DNA of 64,000 nt from Neolewinella xylanilytica (GCF_002934605.1 NZ_PTJC01000009.1:52789-116788); one strand, 5' to 3'. Shown: positions 33,160 to 43,233, numbered from the stretch's first letter. Made by a program: numbers and translations. The notes: generated from the letters alone by a model not told the origin.

Positions 33160-34549
33160 TCAGTAAAACAAACCCGCCACCGCCCCCGTCATCAGACAGG
33201 CAACGGTACCGCCCACCAGGGCGATGAGCCCCAGTTCCGTGAGGTTCTTGCGCTGGCCGGGAGCAATCGCACTGATGCCACCAACCTGGATACCGATACT
33301 GGCGAAATTGGCGAATCCGCACAGGGCGTAAGCGGCAATGAGCACGCTCTTGGGATTCATGGCCGGCCCGACGGCTTGCACGGTCCGGAAAGTATCGTAC
33401 GCCACAAACTCGTTGATCACGGTTTTCAGCCCGAGCAACTGGCCCACGATGGTGATGTCCTCGGCGGGCACGCCAATTATCCAGGCGACGGGAGCGAAAA
33501 CCAGGGCCAACAGGTAGGTAAAGCTGAAGCCTTCGAAGCGTCCCCCCGGTTTGGATCGCTATGGCTTCGTTCCAATTGGCGTCAGTCAGGCCTGTCCAAG
33601 TAGCCAAGTCGTTGACTACCTCCGTTCCGCCCACGAAGAGGACGTTGAGCATGTAAATCAGCGCGGTGAAGACAAGCAACATCGCCCCTACGTTGACGGC
33701 GAGTCGTAGTCCGTCCGTAGTACCGCGACTGATGGCGTCAAGCAGGTTGTTGCTCTCGTCGGCGGCCATTTCCAGCCGTTCGTCGCGCTCGGGCACCTTG
33801 GCCTCGTGGGGGTCCGTGGAAACGCCGCCGGTAACCGCCGCGATAGCAGCGGGTGTCTCGGGCAGCAGCATCTTCGCACAAACGATGGCGGCCGGGGCGG
33901 AAATGATACTGGCCGTCAGGAGGTGGCGGGCGAAGAATTGCTGGCTTTCCGGATCCGTTCCCCCGAGAAATCCGATGTAGGATACGAACACGCTCCCGGC
34001 GATCGTGGCCATTCCACCGACCATCACGCAGAGCAGTTCCGAGCGAGTCATGCTTTCCAGGTAGGGCTTGACTACCAGCGGAGCTTCCGTTTGGCCGATA
34101 AAGACGTTCGCGGCGGCGGCCAGGCTTTCCGGTCCGCTAAGTCCCATCGCTTTGCTCAGTAACCACGCCAGGCCGTACACGACCTTTTGCAGGATCCCGA
34201 GGTAATAGAGTATTGCCGACAGGGCGGAAAAGAAAACGATCGTAGGCAACACCTGAAAGGCGAAGATGTAGCCGAAACTATCCAGGTCCACCACGATACT
34301 GCCAAAGAGGAATTCGGCACCGGCAGCGGTAAACTCGAGCGTCTTGCGGAAGCCGGCGGCGACGTAGTCGAAAACGGTACTCACGCCGTCGACTTTCAGG
34401 ATGAGCAAGGCGAGCGCGAATTGCATCGCGACGCCGATACCCACCAATTTCCAATCGATCGCCCTACGGTTGGCACTGAATAAATAGCACGTACCGAGCA
34501 TTACGCTCATCCCGAGCACGGTGCGGAAAAGATCGTAGGCAAATGTCAT
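33160..34549 (-). pseudogene. NupC-like nucleoside transporter, frameshifted
   Basis: A concentrative nucleoside transporter (CNT) family gene. The first part, from MTFAYDLFRTVLGMSV, has FAFQVLPTIVFFSALSAILY and the substrate-site segment ANVFIGQTEAPLVVKPYL. It runs in frame to AIAIQTGG and then shifts. The rest (TYLLALVFAPVAWIIGVP, ETVINEF-like LKTVINEFVAYD, CGFANFASIGIQVGG) is in another frame to the stop at 33160. The shift is at a run of six Cs (33542-33547; six Gs on the coding strand), and five would restore one frame of about 460 residues. Either a sequencing error or a real or phase-variable mutation is possible. A strange insert of about 25 residues after SVLPE-type linkers (VTGGVSTDPHEAKVPERDE) lies mid-protein. 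It is divergent from udk. Confidence 0.85.
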
Positions 34550-34609
34550 GGTGGTAATTGGGTAGCGCGCAAGGTAGCCATAATGTGCAAGTGACTGCGC
34601 CGGCCTGCG

Positions 34610-34617
34610 TACCTTTG
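34610..34617 (+). promoter_or_regulatory. -7 promoter box of udk (TACCTTTG)
   Basis: An exact TAnnTTTG match ending 9 nt before the udk ATG. Confidence 0.65.
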
Positions 34618-34626
34618 CCCCCAATT

Positions 34627-35244
34627 ATGGCTAAACCCTTTATCATCGGCATCACCGGCGGCAGTGGCTCCGGCAAAACCTCCTTTATTCAGCAACTGCG
34701 CCGGGGATTACCCGACGAGAAGGTTTGTCTGCTCAGTATGGACGACTATTACGTCCGGCGAGAAGATCAGGAACTGGATGACCGGGGAATTCACAATTTC
34801 GATCGCCCCGCCTCCATTCATCGCAAGCACTTCGTGCGCGATTTGAAGCAGCTGATTAGCGGCGAATCCGTTCAGCGCCGGGAGTATGTATTCAATAACG
34901 AGCTGGCTCAGGCGCGTATGCTCACCTTTTACCCTTCGCCGGTCATCATCGTGGAAGGATTGTTCGTCTTTCACTATAAAGAACTAAGGAAGCTCCTGGA
35001 TCTTAAAATCTTCCTCCACGCCAAGGATAATTTGAAGGTCGTCCGCCGAATCAAGCGCGACCGGGTTGAACGCAATTACCCCCTTGAAGACGTGCTCTAC
35101 CGCTACGAGCACCACGTGCTACCCGCTTACGAGAAGTACGTGCATCCCCACAAGGAGCGCGCCGACATCATCGTCAACAACAATACCGATTTCAATATGG
35201 GACTTGCCGTGCTCCGTGCTTTCGTAGAGAAAAAAATCCATTGA
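34627..35244 (+). CDS. udk: Uridine kinase
   Basis: A 205-residue P-loop kinase that phosphorylates uridine and cytidine for pyrimidine salvage. The Walker A motif is GITGGSGSGKTSF (about residues 8-20). Then come MDDYYVRR and NFDRPASIHRKHFVRDL, the nucleoside-binding region. The lid has RRIKRDRVERNYPLEDVLYRYEHHVLPAYEKYV. The start MAKPFIIG is 9 nt after an exact promoter box. An in-frame Met 23 codons upstream would precede the promoter and is excluded. It is divergent from the nucleoside transporter gene, which suggests a nucleoside-salvage pair. Confidence 0.92.
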   Translation: MAKPFIIGITGGSGSGKTSFIQQLRRGLPDEKVCLLSMDDYYVRREDQELDDRGIHNFDRPASIHRKHFVRDLKQLISGESVQRREYVFNNELAQARMLTFYPSPVIIVEGLFVFHYKELRKLLDLKIFLHAKDNLKVVRRIKRDRVERNYPLEDVLYRYEHHVLPAYEKYVHPHKERADIIVNNNTDFNMGLAVLRAFVEKKIH

Positions 35245-35266
35245 TCCCGCGCGCCGGCGCCCTCCC

Positions 35267-35659
35267 CTAGCCGTTGCGCTGCACCAAATCCCAACGGTTG
35301 CCATAAAGATCGGCGAAGACGCACACCGTTCCGTACGGTTCTTCGGAACGCTCCCGCACGATTTTCACGCCCCGCTCGAGGAGGCGGCCGTAGTCATGCT
35401 CGAAGTCGTCCGTGTCCAGAAAAAGCCAGACCCGCCCCGCGCCCTGTGAGCCAACTAAGGCCCGCTGTTCGTCTGTACTCGCTTTAGCCAGGAGGATGGC
35501 CGCACCCGCTTCTCCGCCGGGACGAACCCGTACCCAGCGTTTTTCCTCACTCAGCGGGGTATCTTCCACCAGGTCGAAACCCAGTTTACCGACGTAAAAG
35601 TCAATGGCCGCATCGTAATCGTGGACCAATAGGCTGAACTGGGCAATGGATCGGGACAT
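35267..35659 (-). CDS. VOC-family (glyoxalase/bleomycin resistance-like) protein
   Basis: A 130-residue vicinal-oxygen-chelate protein with paired beta-alpha-beta-beta-beta modules. It starts with [25 protein letters not shown], and the second module ends [16 protein letters not shown]. The metal-site Glu/His positions are only partly conserved. Members range from dioxygenases to antibiotic-binding proteins, so no specific function is claimed. It converges with udk, whose stop lies 22 bp away, and diverges from the rpmI-rplT promoter. I used the Met giving MSRSIAQF rather than one five codons upstream. Confidence 0.85.
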   Translation of the reverse strand: MSRSIAQFSLLVHDYDAAIDFYVGKLGFDLVEDTPLSEEKRWVRVRPGGEAGAAILLAKASTDEQRALVGSQGAGRVWLFLDTDDFEHDYGRLLERGVKIVRERSEEPYGTVCVFADLYGNRWDLVQRNG

Positions 35660-35755
35660 GGCGCAATGTACCACTTTGGACCACCATCCCCGGTGTGTGC
35701 GGGGGCAGGGCAGGAATTAAGCGGCATAGCCATTGCACAAAGCGAATACTTTCCC

Positions 35756-35763
35756 TACCTTTG
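35756..35763 (+). promoter_or_regulatory. -7 promoter box of rpmI-rplT (TACCTTTG)
   Basis: An exact TAnnTTTG match with TTG at 35733 about 20 bp upstream. The rpmI ATG is 25 nt downstream, a leader too short for the long autoregulatory leaders known upstream of infC-rpmI-rplT in other bacteria. Confidence 0.65.
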
Positions 35764-35788
35764 CGCTCCATTTGTAAAAACCGGTGCC

Positions 35789-35983
35789 ATGCCTAAGATG
35801 AAGACGCACAGCAGTGCAAAGAAACGTTTCAAGATTACCGGTAGCGGTAAAGTGAAGCGTTTCCAGGCTTACACCTCGCACATGATGCGCAACAAGTCCT
35901 CGAAAGCCAAGCTTCGCCTCCGCGACGCTGCCCTGGTTTCCGATGCGGACGAAAAGCGCATCAAGCGACTCCTGTGTAAGTAA
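35789..35983 (+). CDS. rpmI: 50S ribosomal protein L35
   Basis: A 64-residue basic protein beginning [20 protein letters not shown], the standard L35 N-terminus, and ending in the [20 protein letters not shown] pattern. The frame is open further upstream but only this ATG fits. It is followed 66 bp later by rplT. infC, usually the first gene of this operon, is not upstream. Confidence 0.97.
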   Translation: MPKMKTHSSAKKRFKITGSGKVKRFQAYTSHMMRNKSSKAKLRLRDAALVSDADEKRIKRLLCK

Positions 35984-36049
35984 TTTTTTAACGAGAGTAC
36001 GGGTCCAAAGTACCCATCGCGGTCTCCGTACTGTACTAAACAAACCATT

Positions 36050-36397
36050 ATGCCACGTTCAGTTAATGCGGTTGCCAGCCGCGCGCGCCGCAAGCGCATT
36101 CTCAAGGCCGCCAAAGGTTACTTCGGCGCCCGCTCCAAAGTCTACACCGTTGCCAAGAACGCCGTCGATAAGGGTATGGCGTATGCCTACCGCGACCGTC
36201 GCAACAAAAAGCGGGTATTCCGCCGCCTGTGGATCGCCCGTATCAACGCGGCGGCCCGCCAGAACGGAACGACCTATAGCCGCCTCATGCACGGTCTCAA
36301 CACCGCCGGCGTTGGCCTGAACCGTAAAGTGCTGGCCGACCTGGCTATGCACCACCCTACCGCCTTTACCGCCGTGGTCAATACGGTCAGCAAATAA
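36050..36397 (+). CDS. rplT: 50S ribosomal protein L20
   Basis: A 115-residue protein with the L20 pattern [38 protein letters not shown] and [18 protein letters not shown]. It binds 23S rRNA early in 50S assembly. Cotranscribed with rpmI and ended by a strong terminator 25 bp after the stop. Confidence 0.97.
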   Translation: MPRSVNAVASRARRKRILKAAKGYFGARSKVYTVAKNAVDKGMAYAYRDRRNKKRVFRRLWIARINAAARQNGTTYSRLMHGLNTAGVGLNRKVLADLAMHHPTAFTAVVNTVSK

Positions 36398-36422
36398 ACA
36401 AGCTGCTCAAAAGGTATTTTCG

Positions 36423-36462
36423 AGCCCCTTCGCCCGTCAGGTCGAAGGGGCTTGCTATTTTT
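36423..36462 (+). terminator. Rho-independent terminator of rpmI-rplT
   Basis: A 10-bp stem AGCCCCTTCG / CGAAGGGGCT with a 10-base loop, then TGCTATTTTTGG. Confidence 0.85.
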
Positions 36463-36496
36463 GGCTACTTTTCTCCCTTACTTATCCTCACCGATC

Positions 36497-37717
36497 ATGC
36501 GTCAATTCCTAGTTACGATCTGCGTCTGCCTTTTCATCACCCTTCCGGTCCTTTCGCAGTCACTCACCGAAGCCGGTTTAACGGCTGACGGTATCCAGCG
36601 ACTGGAAGCGTGGCTGGAGGGGGAAGTTACCGAGCGGCGACTCCCCATGGCCGAAATCCTGCTCTACCGCAACGGCGTGGTCGGCTACCACCACACCACC
36701 GGCCTGAGTGACCTGAGCAGCGAGACACCTTTGCGGGAAAATCAGCTCTATCATCTAATGTCGATGACCAAACCCATCGTAACGGTAGCCTTCATGATGC
36801 TGTACGAGGAAGGCCACTTCCAGCTGCAGGATAAAGTTTCGACATACCTGCCGGACTTCGCCGATCTGAAGGTAGCCCGCAACGCGACGGATGGCCTGCA
36901 GGTGGCAACCGATCCGGCCACTTCTGATGTTACCATACAACAGGTGCTTTCCCACACCGCCGGGTTTTCCCACGGACTGCAGGGCACGAAGCTCGATAAT
37001 GAGATTGCCGCTGCCCTCTATTACCGCCCACATGCGGATATCGCTTCCCGCGTGAACACCCTCGCGACGCTCCCCCTACTGGCCCAGCCCGGCGAGCAAT
37101 GGATCTACAGCACTTCCCCCGATATTCTGGCCCGGCTGATCGAGGTATTCTCCGGGCAGACGGTGATCGAATTCCTGGAAGATCGGCTATTTACGCCCCT
37201 CGGAATGGATGACACCGGTTACAATATCCCAACGGAGTCAGCCGATCGGTTGGTCGCCAACCACCAGATGGCCGACGGTGACCTCACCAAGGCGGCGATG
37301 CAGCTTCCCAGCAGCGGCAATAAAGTCTTTGGCGGCTCCTTCGGTCTGTACTCCACCGCTGCCGATTACCTGACATTCTGCCGCATGCTGCTCAACAAGG
37401 GCGAGCTCGACGGCACCCGCTACCTAAGCCCGAAAACCGTGGAACTGATGACGATGAACCACGTCGGCGAGTTGCGCGGTAACGGCGAAGGTTTCGGACT
37501 GGGCTTCGGGATCATCACCGACGTATCCGAAAACGGCGTCCTCGGCAGTGAAGGCCAGTATTTCTGGAATGGCGCCTATTCTACCTTCTTCTTTATCGAT
37601 CCGGCCGAAAACATGATCGCGATCCTGATGTCCCAGCGGTCACCCTACTCCGGCTACCACGAAAAAATGTTCCGGCAGATGACCTACCAGGCACTCGGTG
37701 AATCAGCCCGGAAATAG
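36497..37717 (+). CDS. Secreted serine beta-lactamase-like hydrolase
   Basis: A 406-residue exported protein (signal MRQFLVTICVCLFITLPVLS) with the class C beta-lactamase/transpeptidase fold. The catalytic S-x-x-K is SMTK (S89, K92). The second motif is the Tyr in WIYSTSPDILARLIEVFSG (Y204). The late GFGLGFGIITD region holds the third strand, where a classical KTG is replaced. Members include esterases, D-aminopeptidases and penicillin-binding proteins, and beta-lactam hydrolysis should not be assumed. It starts 35 bp after the rplT terminator and has a TACTTTTC-like box near 36465. Confidence 0.88.
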   Translation: MRQFLVTICVCLFITLPVLSQSLTEAGLTADGIQRLEAWLEGEVTERRLPMAEILLYRNGVVGYHHTTGLSDLSSETPLRENQLYHLMSMTKPIVTVAFMMLYEEGHFQLQDKVSTYLPDFADLKVARNATDGLQVATDPATSDVTIQQVLSHTAGFSHGLQGTKLDNEIAAALYYRPHADIASRVNTLATLPLLAQPGEQWIYSTSPDILARLIEVFSGQTVIEFLEDRLFTPLGMDDTGYNIPTESADRLVANHQMADGDLTKAAMQLPSSGNKVFGGSFGLYSTAADYLTFCRMLLNKGELDGTRYLSPKTVELMTMNHVGELRGNGEGFGLGFGIITDVSENGVLGSEGQYFWNGAYSTFFFIDPAENMIAILMSQRSPYSGYHEKMFRQMTYQALGESARK

Positions 37718-37889
37718 ACGTAATTAGATGATAGGCAGCTTAGCATTAGCATAGCGGGATAGCCCCTGTGTTAAAGTCCGGGAGGTTAATACAGATTTAA
37801 TGGTGCACGGCGCGAATTGAAGGAAATCGTTGGTAAATATGTGAGCAAGACACCGGCCCGAGTTTTCTCACATACATTCCCCAACTACC

Positions 37890-38834
37890 ATGTATTACAT
37901 CATTCCCGGACCGGAACGCCATACAGGCTGGTCTTTTTCCTTTATTATCCCGCTGATATGCTGGCTGCCGGTTGCCACTATCCCGGATGCTTCCCCCGCC
38001 AGTTCGGTCGTCCCGGCCACCCACTCCCCCACGGCCGTGAACGAGCACTGGCTCGAGGCGGAATGCGCGGAGGAAGGGCAAGAGTGGCAGCCCGACAGCA
38101 CGGATGCCGCTTCCGGAAAGTACTTCGTTTATTTCCCGGGAAACGCGCTGTTCCCCAAACCTAAGCGCTACGGCGGCCCCTCCCAACTAACGTTTCAGAT
38201 CGACCTCAGTGAAACGACGGAATACCAACTCTTTCTCCGACTGAATGCTCCGGAAATCGGCCACAACTCCTTCTGGGTTTCCATCGATGACGGCCCCTGG
38301 AAGAAATTCTGGAAACAGGCAGATCGCGCCCAACTCTCCACCGATGGCTTCGAGTGGCGGGAAGTGGTGGACGACGGTAACCCCCTAGATTTGCAACTTA
38401 CCTCCGGTCGGCACACCATTCGCGTTGCGGCACGGGAATCCGGCACCCAACTCGATAAGCTATGCTTGGCAGCGGCGGGCCGGCTTCCCGCGGGAATGGG
38501 AGAAAGCGCCCCATCCTGTCCGCGCCGCGCCGAGACCACGCTAACGCCCACCCGCGACCTGCTTACCTCCCAACCTGCCTTCGAGGTATTCCCGAACCCG
38601 GCAACCACTGAACTCACTATCCGACTGCCGCGGATCGACGGACTATCCGCTTTAGTCCGCATCGTGGGGGCGGATGGCAGAACCTACCGGGAGCACTACC
38701 TACCGCTCTCCGTTAGCGGCTCTCCGGCGGAAACAACCGCGGACATCGCTTCGCTTCCGGCCGGTAGCTACCGTCTCCAACTCATGAACCCGGGCCATGG
38801 CGCCCCCCTTTCCGCAGCTTTTATCAAGTTGTGA
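37890..38834 (+). CDS. Small secreted carbohydrate-binding-like protein with type IX tail
   Basis: A 314-residue exported protein. The N-terminal hydrophobic segment (about residues 14-31) is an untypical signal or anchor. Residues about 51-200 are a beta-sandwich, starting HWLEAECAEEG and including HNSFWVSIDDGPWKKFWKQ and TQLDKLCLA. This is clearly homologous to the two CBM-like domains of the next gene. Residues about 230-314 form a type A T9SS C-terminal domain (FEVFPNPATTELTIRLP, LPAGSYRLQL). It is most likely exported across the outer membrane. It looks like one domain of the 1380-residue neighbour made free, probably by duplication. Confidence 0.8.
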   Translation: MYYIIPGPERHTGWSFSFIIPLICWLPVATIPDASPASSVVPATHSPTAVNEHWLEAECAEEGQEWQPDSTDAASGKYFVYFPGNALFPKPKRYGGPSQLTFQIDLSETTEYQLFLRLNAPEIGHNSFWVSIDDGPWKKFWKQADRAQLSTDGFEWREVVDDGNPLDLQLTSGRHTIRVAARESGTQLDKLCLAAAGRLPAGMGESAPSCPRRAETTLTPTRDLLTSQPAFEVFPNPATTELTIRLPRIDGLSALVRIVGADGRTYREHYLPLSVSGSPAETTADIASLPAGSYRLQLMNPGHGAPLSAAFIKL

Positions 38835-39084
38835 TTCCGGGCTGTCCGGAAAGTTTGTAGCTCCCGCGCTCCGGCGCCCCGTCCCGGCTGCCTGCGTACC
38901 ACCGATATTACCCTCATGGTACAGTCCATCGACTCGCCGGTTAGGTTATACCACATTCATTAGGCTATTTCGCGGTTTACGAAATCTTATTCTTAATTGA
39001 ATCGACTTAATTAAAGATATATTCCGTAATTATGTAGCACCGGCCCATTGTCAGTTCGGTTCCTATTTTTACCCATTCCACACT

Positions 39085-42000
39085 ATGTCACCACACACGG
39101 ACGCAACGGCCCACCGGGCTGGCTATGCCCAGTTTTGGGCAATAATTCTTTTGCTGGTCTTCCCGGTTGTCGCGATCGGTCAACATCAAGGCGAATGGTA
39201 CGTGCAGCCATCAACCGGATCGAACCCCGAAAAACGCCACGAGTCCGCCTTCGTGCGGGTCGGTGACCTATTCTACCTCATCGGGGGCCGGGGAACGAAA
39301 ACGATCCAAGTGTACGACCCCGAGAGCGGGAGTTGGCGAAACACGAATTCAGTCACGAACAACATCCATCACTTCCAGGCCCGCGCCTTCGGAGGTAAGA
39401 TTTACTTGCTGGGCGCGCTCACCGGCGGGTACCCCAACGAAGATCCGCTTCCGAATGTGTTAATCTACGACCCGGTGGCGGACGAGTTGCAGACAGGCCC
39501 GGTGATCCCCCCGGCACGCCGACGCGGCTCGAGCGGCGTGGCGCTATACAACGGTCAGTTTTACATTATCGCCGGCAACCGCAACGGACACAGTGCGACG
39601 CTCGAGAATTCCAGCGAGCCGGCGAACGTAGCATGGATGGACCGGTACGATCCAGTGACCGGAACGTGGACCGTATTGCCGGATGCCCCCCACGCGCGCG
39701 ATCACTTTTTCGCCGAGGTAATCGGTAGCCGGATCTACGTCGCCGGGGGTCGGCGTTCCAAGGCGGGCACCAGCGCCGGAACCTGGTCCGACACCGAAGC
39801 GGCCGTTGACGTTTTCGACCTGGAGGCAGGAAATTGGGTGACGGGAACTCCCCTGCCCGACGATTTACCCACCGAACGGGCCGGGGCCGCTACCGCGGTC
39901 GTGAACGGAGAACTAATAGTCATTGGCGGCGAGATTAATACTAATCCACCTGCCAATCTCGCACTGCCCCATACGGAGGTGCTCAATCCGGCAACCGGAT
40001 CGTGGCGAAGATTAGGTGACCTCACGCTGCCCCGACACGCCACCCAGGCCATCGTTTACAACGGGGACGTGTACGTGGCCGCCGGCTCCCGCACGAAGGG
40101 GGGAACCGAGATAACGGCGGAGGAGTCCTTTATCGAAGCATTTAGTTACGACGGAGCGCCGGGTACGGAATATTCCGACTGGACCTCGATCGGAACCTCT
40201 CCCCTGGCGAAATCGGAGGCCCAGATGGTGGCGTTCGGAGGTGAATTTTACATTTTCAATGGATTCCGCGTCGGCGTTGATATTGCCAATACCGTCGATA
40301 AGTATAATCCGGCTACCCGCCGCTGGACGAGTCTGCAGTACATGCCAACCCTCAATGGTACCGGTACCGCCGTAACTCACCACGGGATCGCCCTGGTTGG
40401 CGACACGGTCTGGATCGTCGGCGGCCGTATTGGGGATCATCCCGGTCCCGTAACGGATGCCGTATGGCTGTACGATATCTCCGAAAACACCTGGAGCCCC
40501 GGCCCTACCCTGCCCCTGCGGCGGGGCGGCGGCGGCCTGGCCAGGCTTGGTAACGAGCTACATTACGTCGGAGGGTTCGATGAATTCGCCAGCTGTGACG
40601 TGGACATTCATCTCGTGCTGGATTTGAAAGCGCTGGAATGGGGCTGGCAGGACATTACCGCCACCGCCCCCATGCCGATGGCCCGCAACCATTTCAGTAC
40701 CGTAACGCTCGGAGGCAAATTGTACACCATCGGCGGGCAAAACGGCCACGATGGATGTGGCGGTGGGGCCGACAATAAACTCGTACATGTTTACGACCCC
40801 ATTTCCAATACCTGGGATCGCCTTGCGGATCTTCCCGCCATTCAGTCGCACGCCGAACCGAGCACCTTCGTGCACAACGGGAAGATCCTGCTAGTCGGTG
40901 GGTCGAGCAGCGGGGGGAAGGGGGTTTGGGAATACGATGCCGGGGAAAATGCCTGGTCGGTGCTCACCGGTATGCAACTCCCCGTACCGCTGCTGGCGCC
41001 AGCCGCGCGGGTTTACGGCGGCACCTTATTCGTGATGAACGGGGGGCAACCCGGTACCGGGTCCCCGGTTAACGTTGTTCGGATTAAGGACTTCGTCGAA
41101 GAGGAAGCCCCCGCCCTGGCCTTCCATCCCGGCTCTATGGAAGTTACCCTCGACGCGGGGGAAGCAACCAGCCGGAAAGTCATCCTGGCCAATCTCAACG
41201 GGGAATCCGAAACGCCCTTCCAAATTGCTTCGGAAGACCTGCCACCCTGGCTATCGATCGATCGTACGGCAGGAATGGCCAGGGAATCCTTTACGGAACT
41301 GACACTATCGATCGATACCGAAGGACTTACCGCTGGACCGTACACCTATTTGCTTCGCGCCGAGGCGCAGGAATATGCCTCCGCAACCCTAACCGTTGTG
41401 CTGAACGTAGCCGGTGCCCCGTCCGAACCGGATGGCCCCTATCGGGAATTCCAAGAAGCGGAATGCGCTACGGTAGGATCGAACTGGGTTATCGTAGCGG
41501 ACGCGGATGCTTCGGAAGGCCAGTACGTTTCGCCAAAACCGGGTCTGTCCGTTCCGCTCGATCAAGCCCCGGCAGACGGTCCGGAGCACTGGACGTCCTT
41601 TGCGTTCACGACCCCGCAGCCCGGCACCTATTCCCTATCCGCCCGCATCGTAGCCCCAACCAATCAGAAGGATTCCTTCTGGGTGCGGGTGAACGGGGGC
41701 CAGTGGCGGAAATGGTGGCAAGGGCTGCGCACGAACAGCGCCTACACCTGGAAAGAAGTACTGGGGAGCCCCTTTACGCTACCCGCTGGTACGGTGGTGG
41801 TCGATATCGCCTACCGCGAGCCCGGCACCCGCCTCGATAAGTTAGTGCTGCACGCCAATCCCGAAATGCCCACTGGATCGGGCGAGCCGGCGACGAATTG
41901 CGGGGGCACGCCTCCACCGACGGGTCCGGATGTCGTCATTCGGCTCAACGCGGGTGGACCTGCGGTAAATTACGCGGGGGATACATACGCGGCGGACACC

Positions 42001-43227
42001 TACTTTACGGGAGGTAAATCATACACGAATACCTCAGCACGGGTAGCCGACATCTATCAAACCGAGCGCAGCTCCGACGCTCCTTACCAATTTGCCTACG
42101 ACATTCCGGTGGTGGCTGGCCATTACCGGGTCCGTCTCCATTTCGCCGAAATTTACTTCGGGGCGGCTGGCGGCGGTGCCGGAGGAACGGGCAAGCGGGT
42201 CTTTGACGTCACTCTAGAAGACGAGCTGATCCTGGACGATTTCGACATCACCGCCGAAGTCGGCCCGGAAGCCATCCTGGTCAAATCTTACGATCTAACC
42301 GTATCGGACGGTGAAATTAACCTGTTCTTCAATGCGGCGTCAGCGGTGGGTGGCATCGACCAGCCTAAACTTTCCGCCTTGGAAGTCATATCGCTTGAAG
42401 ACAGCGGGGAACCTTCCCCGCCAACCTCCTCGTGGGTGGAAGCAGAATGCGCGCAGGAAGGCAGTAACTGGGTTACCGCCACCAGGGCGACGGCCTCCGG
42501 TGGCCGGTATTTGTACTATCCGGGAAACAATAACTTCTCCGCCCCGAGCACTTACGGAGGGGCGGACCAGCTAACCTACCCCCTTACGGTATCCGAAGCG
42601 GGCACCTATGGATTGTATCTCCGCCTAGACGCACCCACTACGGGAAAAAATTCTTTTTGGGTAAGCGTCGACGAGGGGCCCTGGATCAAATTCTGGCGCC
42701 AAAATGGCTCAGCGCAATTACGTACCGACGGCTTCGAGTGGCGAATCCTCACCACCGAGGAAGTTCCCGCACGCTTTTCCCTTTCGCCGGGTACCCACCG
42801 TATCCGCGTTGCCCCCCGGGAAACGGGTACCGAACTGGACAAACTGTTCCTGACCGCCGGGGAAGCAACACCAACGGGCATGGGCGAGCCCACCACCAGT
42901 TGTCCGCAGGATCAACTCCGTTCCCTTTCCGACACCGGCGTCAAGGTCACTGCGCCCGCCACTGCGGCCCAATCCATTCAACTCTATCCTAACCCCGTCA
43001 GGGATTTACTACGCATCGAACTGAGTGATTCCGGGGCGGCCGGTCTGGTCATCCGCGTGTTGAACGTGGATGGGAAAGTATTGCTGAGCCGCCGATTCGA
43101 CACCGAAACTGATGCGGATCAAATCGTTGAACTGGACGTGCGTCCTTTCCCCCCTGGTACATACTTGCTCCAGGTCATCGGAGCGGAAGACGATACCTTG
43201 CGCTCCGTTCCCTTCGTCAAACAGTAA
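39085..43227 (+). CDS. Large secreted Kelch / CBM-like / malectin protein with type IX tail
   Basis: A 1380-residue exported protein. In order: a signal peptide (1 to about 32); Kelch-type beta-propeller repeats (about 45-655, e.g. GDLFYLIGGRGTKTIQVYDP, GELIVIGGEIN, GKLYTIGGQNGHD); and a short BACON-like Ig domain (about 675-770). Then come CBM-like domain 1 (about 785-930, FQEAECATVGSNW), a malectin domain (about 948-1107, VIRLNAGGPAVNYAGDTYAAD) and CBM-like domain 2 (about 1115-1265, WVEAECAQEGSNW). The T9SS sorting domain is 1300-1380 (LYPNPVRDLLRIEL). Malectin and CBM-like parts suggest glycan binding, and the propeller could be enzymatic (galactose-oxidase-like) or structural. I saw no clear copper ligands. 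It lies 250 bp after its small paralogue. Confidence 0.88.
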   Translation: MSPHTDATAHRAGYAQFWAIILLLVFPVVAIGQHQGEWYVQPSTGSNPEKRHESAFVRVGDLFYLIGGRGTKTIQVYDPESGSWRNTNSVTNNIHHFQARAFGGKIYLLGALTGGYPNEDPLPNVLIYDPVADELQTGPVIPPARRRGSSGVALYNGQFYIIAGNRNGHSATLENSSEPANVAWMDRYDPVTGTWTVLPDAPHARDHFFAEVIGSRIYVAGGRRSKAGTSAGTWSDTEAAVDVFDLEAGNWVTGTPLPDDLPTERAGAATAVVNGELIVIGGEINTNPPANLALPHTEVLNPATGSWRRLGDLTLPRHATQAIVYNGDVYVAAGSRTKGGTEITAEESFIEAFSYDGAPGTEYSDWTSIGTSPLAKSEAQMVAFGGEFYIFNGFRVGVDIANTVDKYNPATRRWTSLQYMPTLNGTGTAVTHHGIALVGDTVWIVGGRIGDHPGPVTDAVWLYDISENTWSPGPTLPLRRGGGGLARLGNELHYVGGFDEFASCDVDIHLVLDLKALEWGWQDITATAPMPMARNHFSTVTLGGKLYTIGGQNGHDGCGGGADNKLVHVYDPISNTWDRLADLPAIQSHAEPSTFVHNGKILLVGGSSSGGKGVWEYDAGENAWSVLTGMQLPVPLLAPAARVYGGTLFVMNGGQPGTGSPVNVVRIKDFVEEEAPALAFHPGSMEVTLDAGEATSRKVILANLNGESETPFQIASEDLPPWLSIDRTAGMARESFTELTLSIDTEGLTAGPYTYLLRAEAQEYASATLTVVLNVAGAPSEPDGPYREFQEAECATVGSNWVIVADADASEGQYVSPKPGLSVPLDQAPADGPEHWTSFAFTTPQPGTYSLSARIVAPTNQKDSFWVRVNGGQWRKWWQGLRTNSAYTWKEVLGSPFTLPAGTVVVDIAYREPGTRLDKLVLHANPEMPTGSGEPATNCGGTPPPTGPDVVIRLNAGGPAVNYAGDTYAADTYFTGGKSYTNTSARVADIYQTERSSDAPYQFAYDIPVVAGHYRVRLHFAEIYFGAAGGGAGGTGKRVFDVTLEDELILDDFDITAEVGPEAILVKSYDLTVSDGEINLFFNAASAVGGIDQPKLSALEVISLEDSGEPSPPTSSWVEAECAQEGSNWVTATRATASGGRYLYYPGNNNFSAPSTYGGADQLTYPLTVSEAGTYGLYLRLDAPTTGKNSFWVSVDEGPWIKFWRQNGSAQLRTDGFEWRILTTEEVPARFSLSPGTHRIRVAPRETGTELDKLFLTAGEATPTGMGEPTTSCPQDQLRSLSDTGVKVTAPATAAQSIQLYPNPVRDLLRIELSDSGAAGLVIRVLNVDGKVLLSRRFDTETDADQIVELDVRPFPPGTYLLQVIGAEDDTLRSVPFVKQ

Positions 43228-43233
43228 TCGCGA

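Noticed and set aside
33080..33540. In-frame continuation of the first nupC part to 33080
   Set aside because: After AIAIQTGG this frame becomes Arg-rich and unlike CNT transporters, while the true C-terminus continues in another frame.
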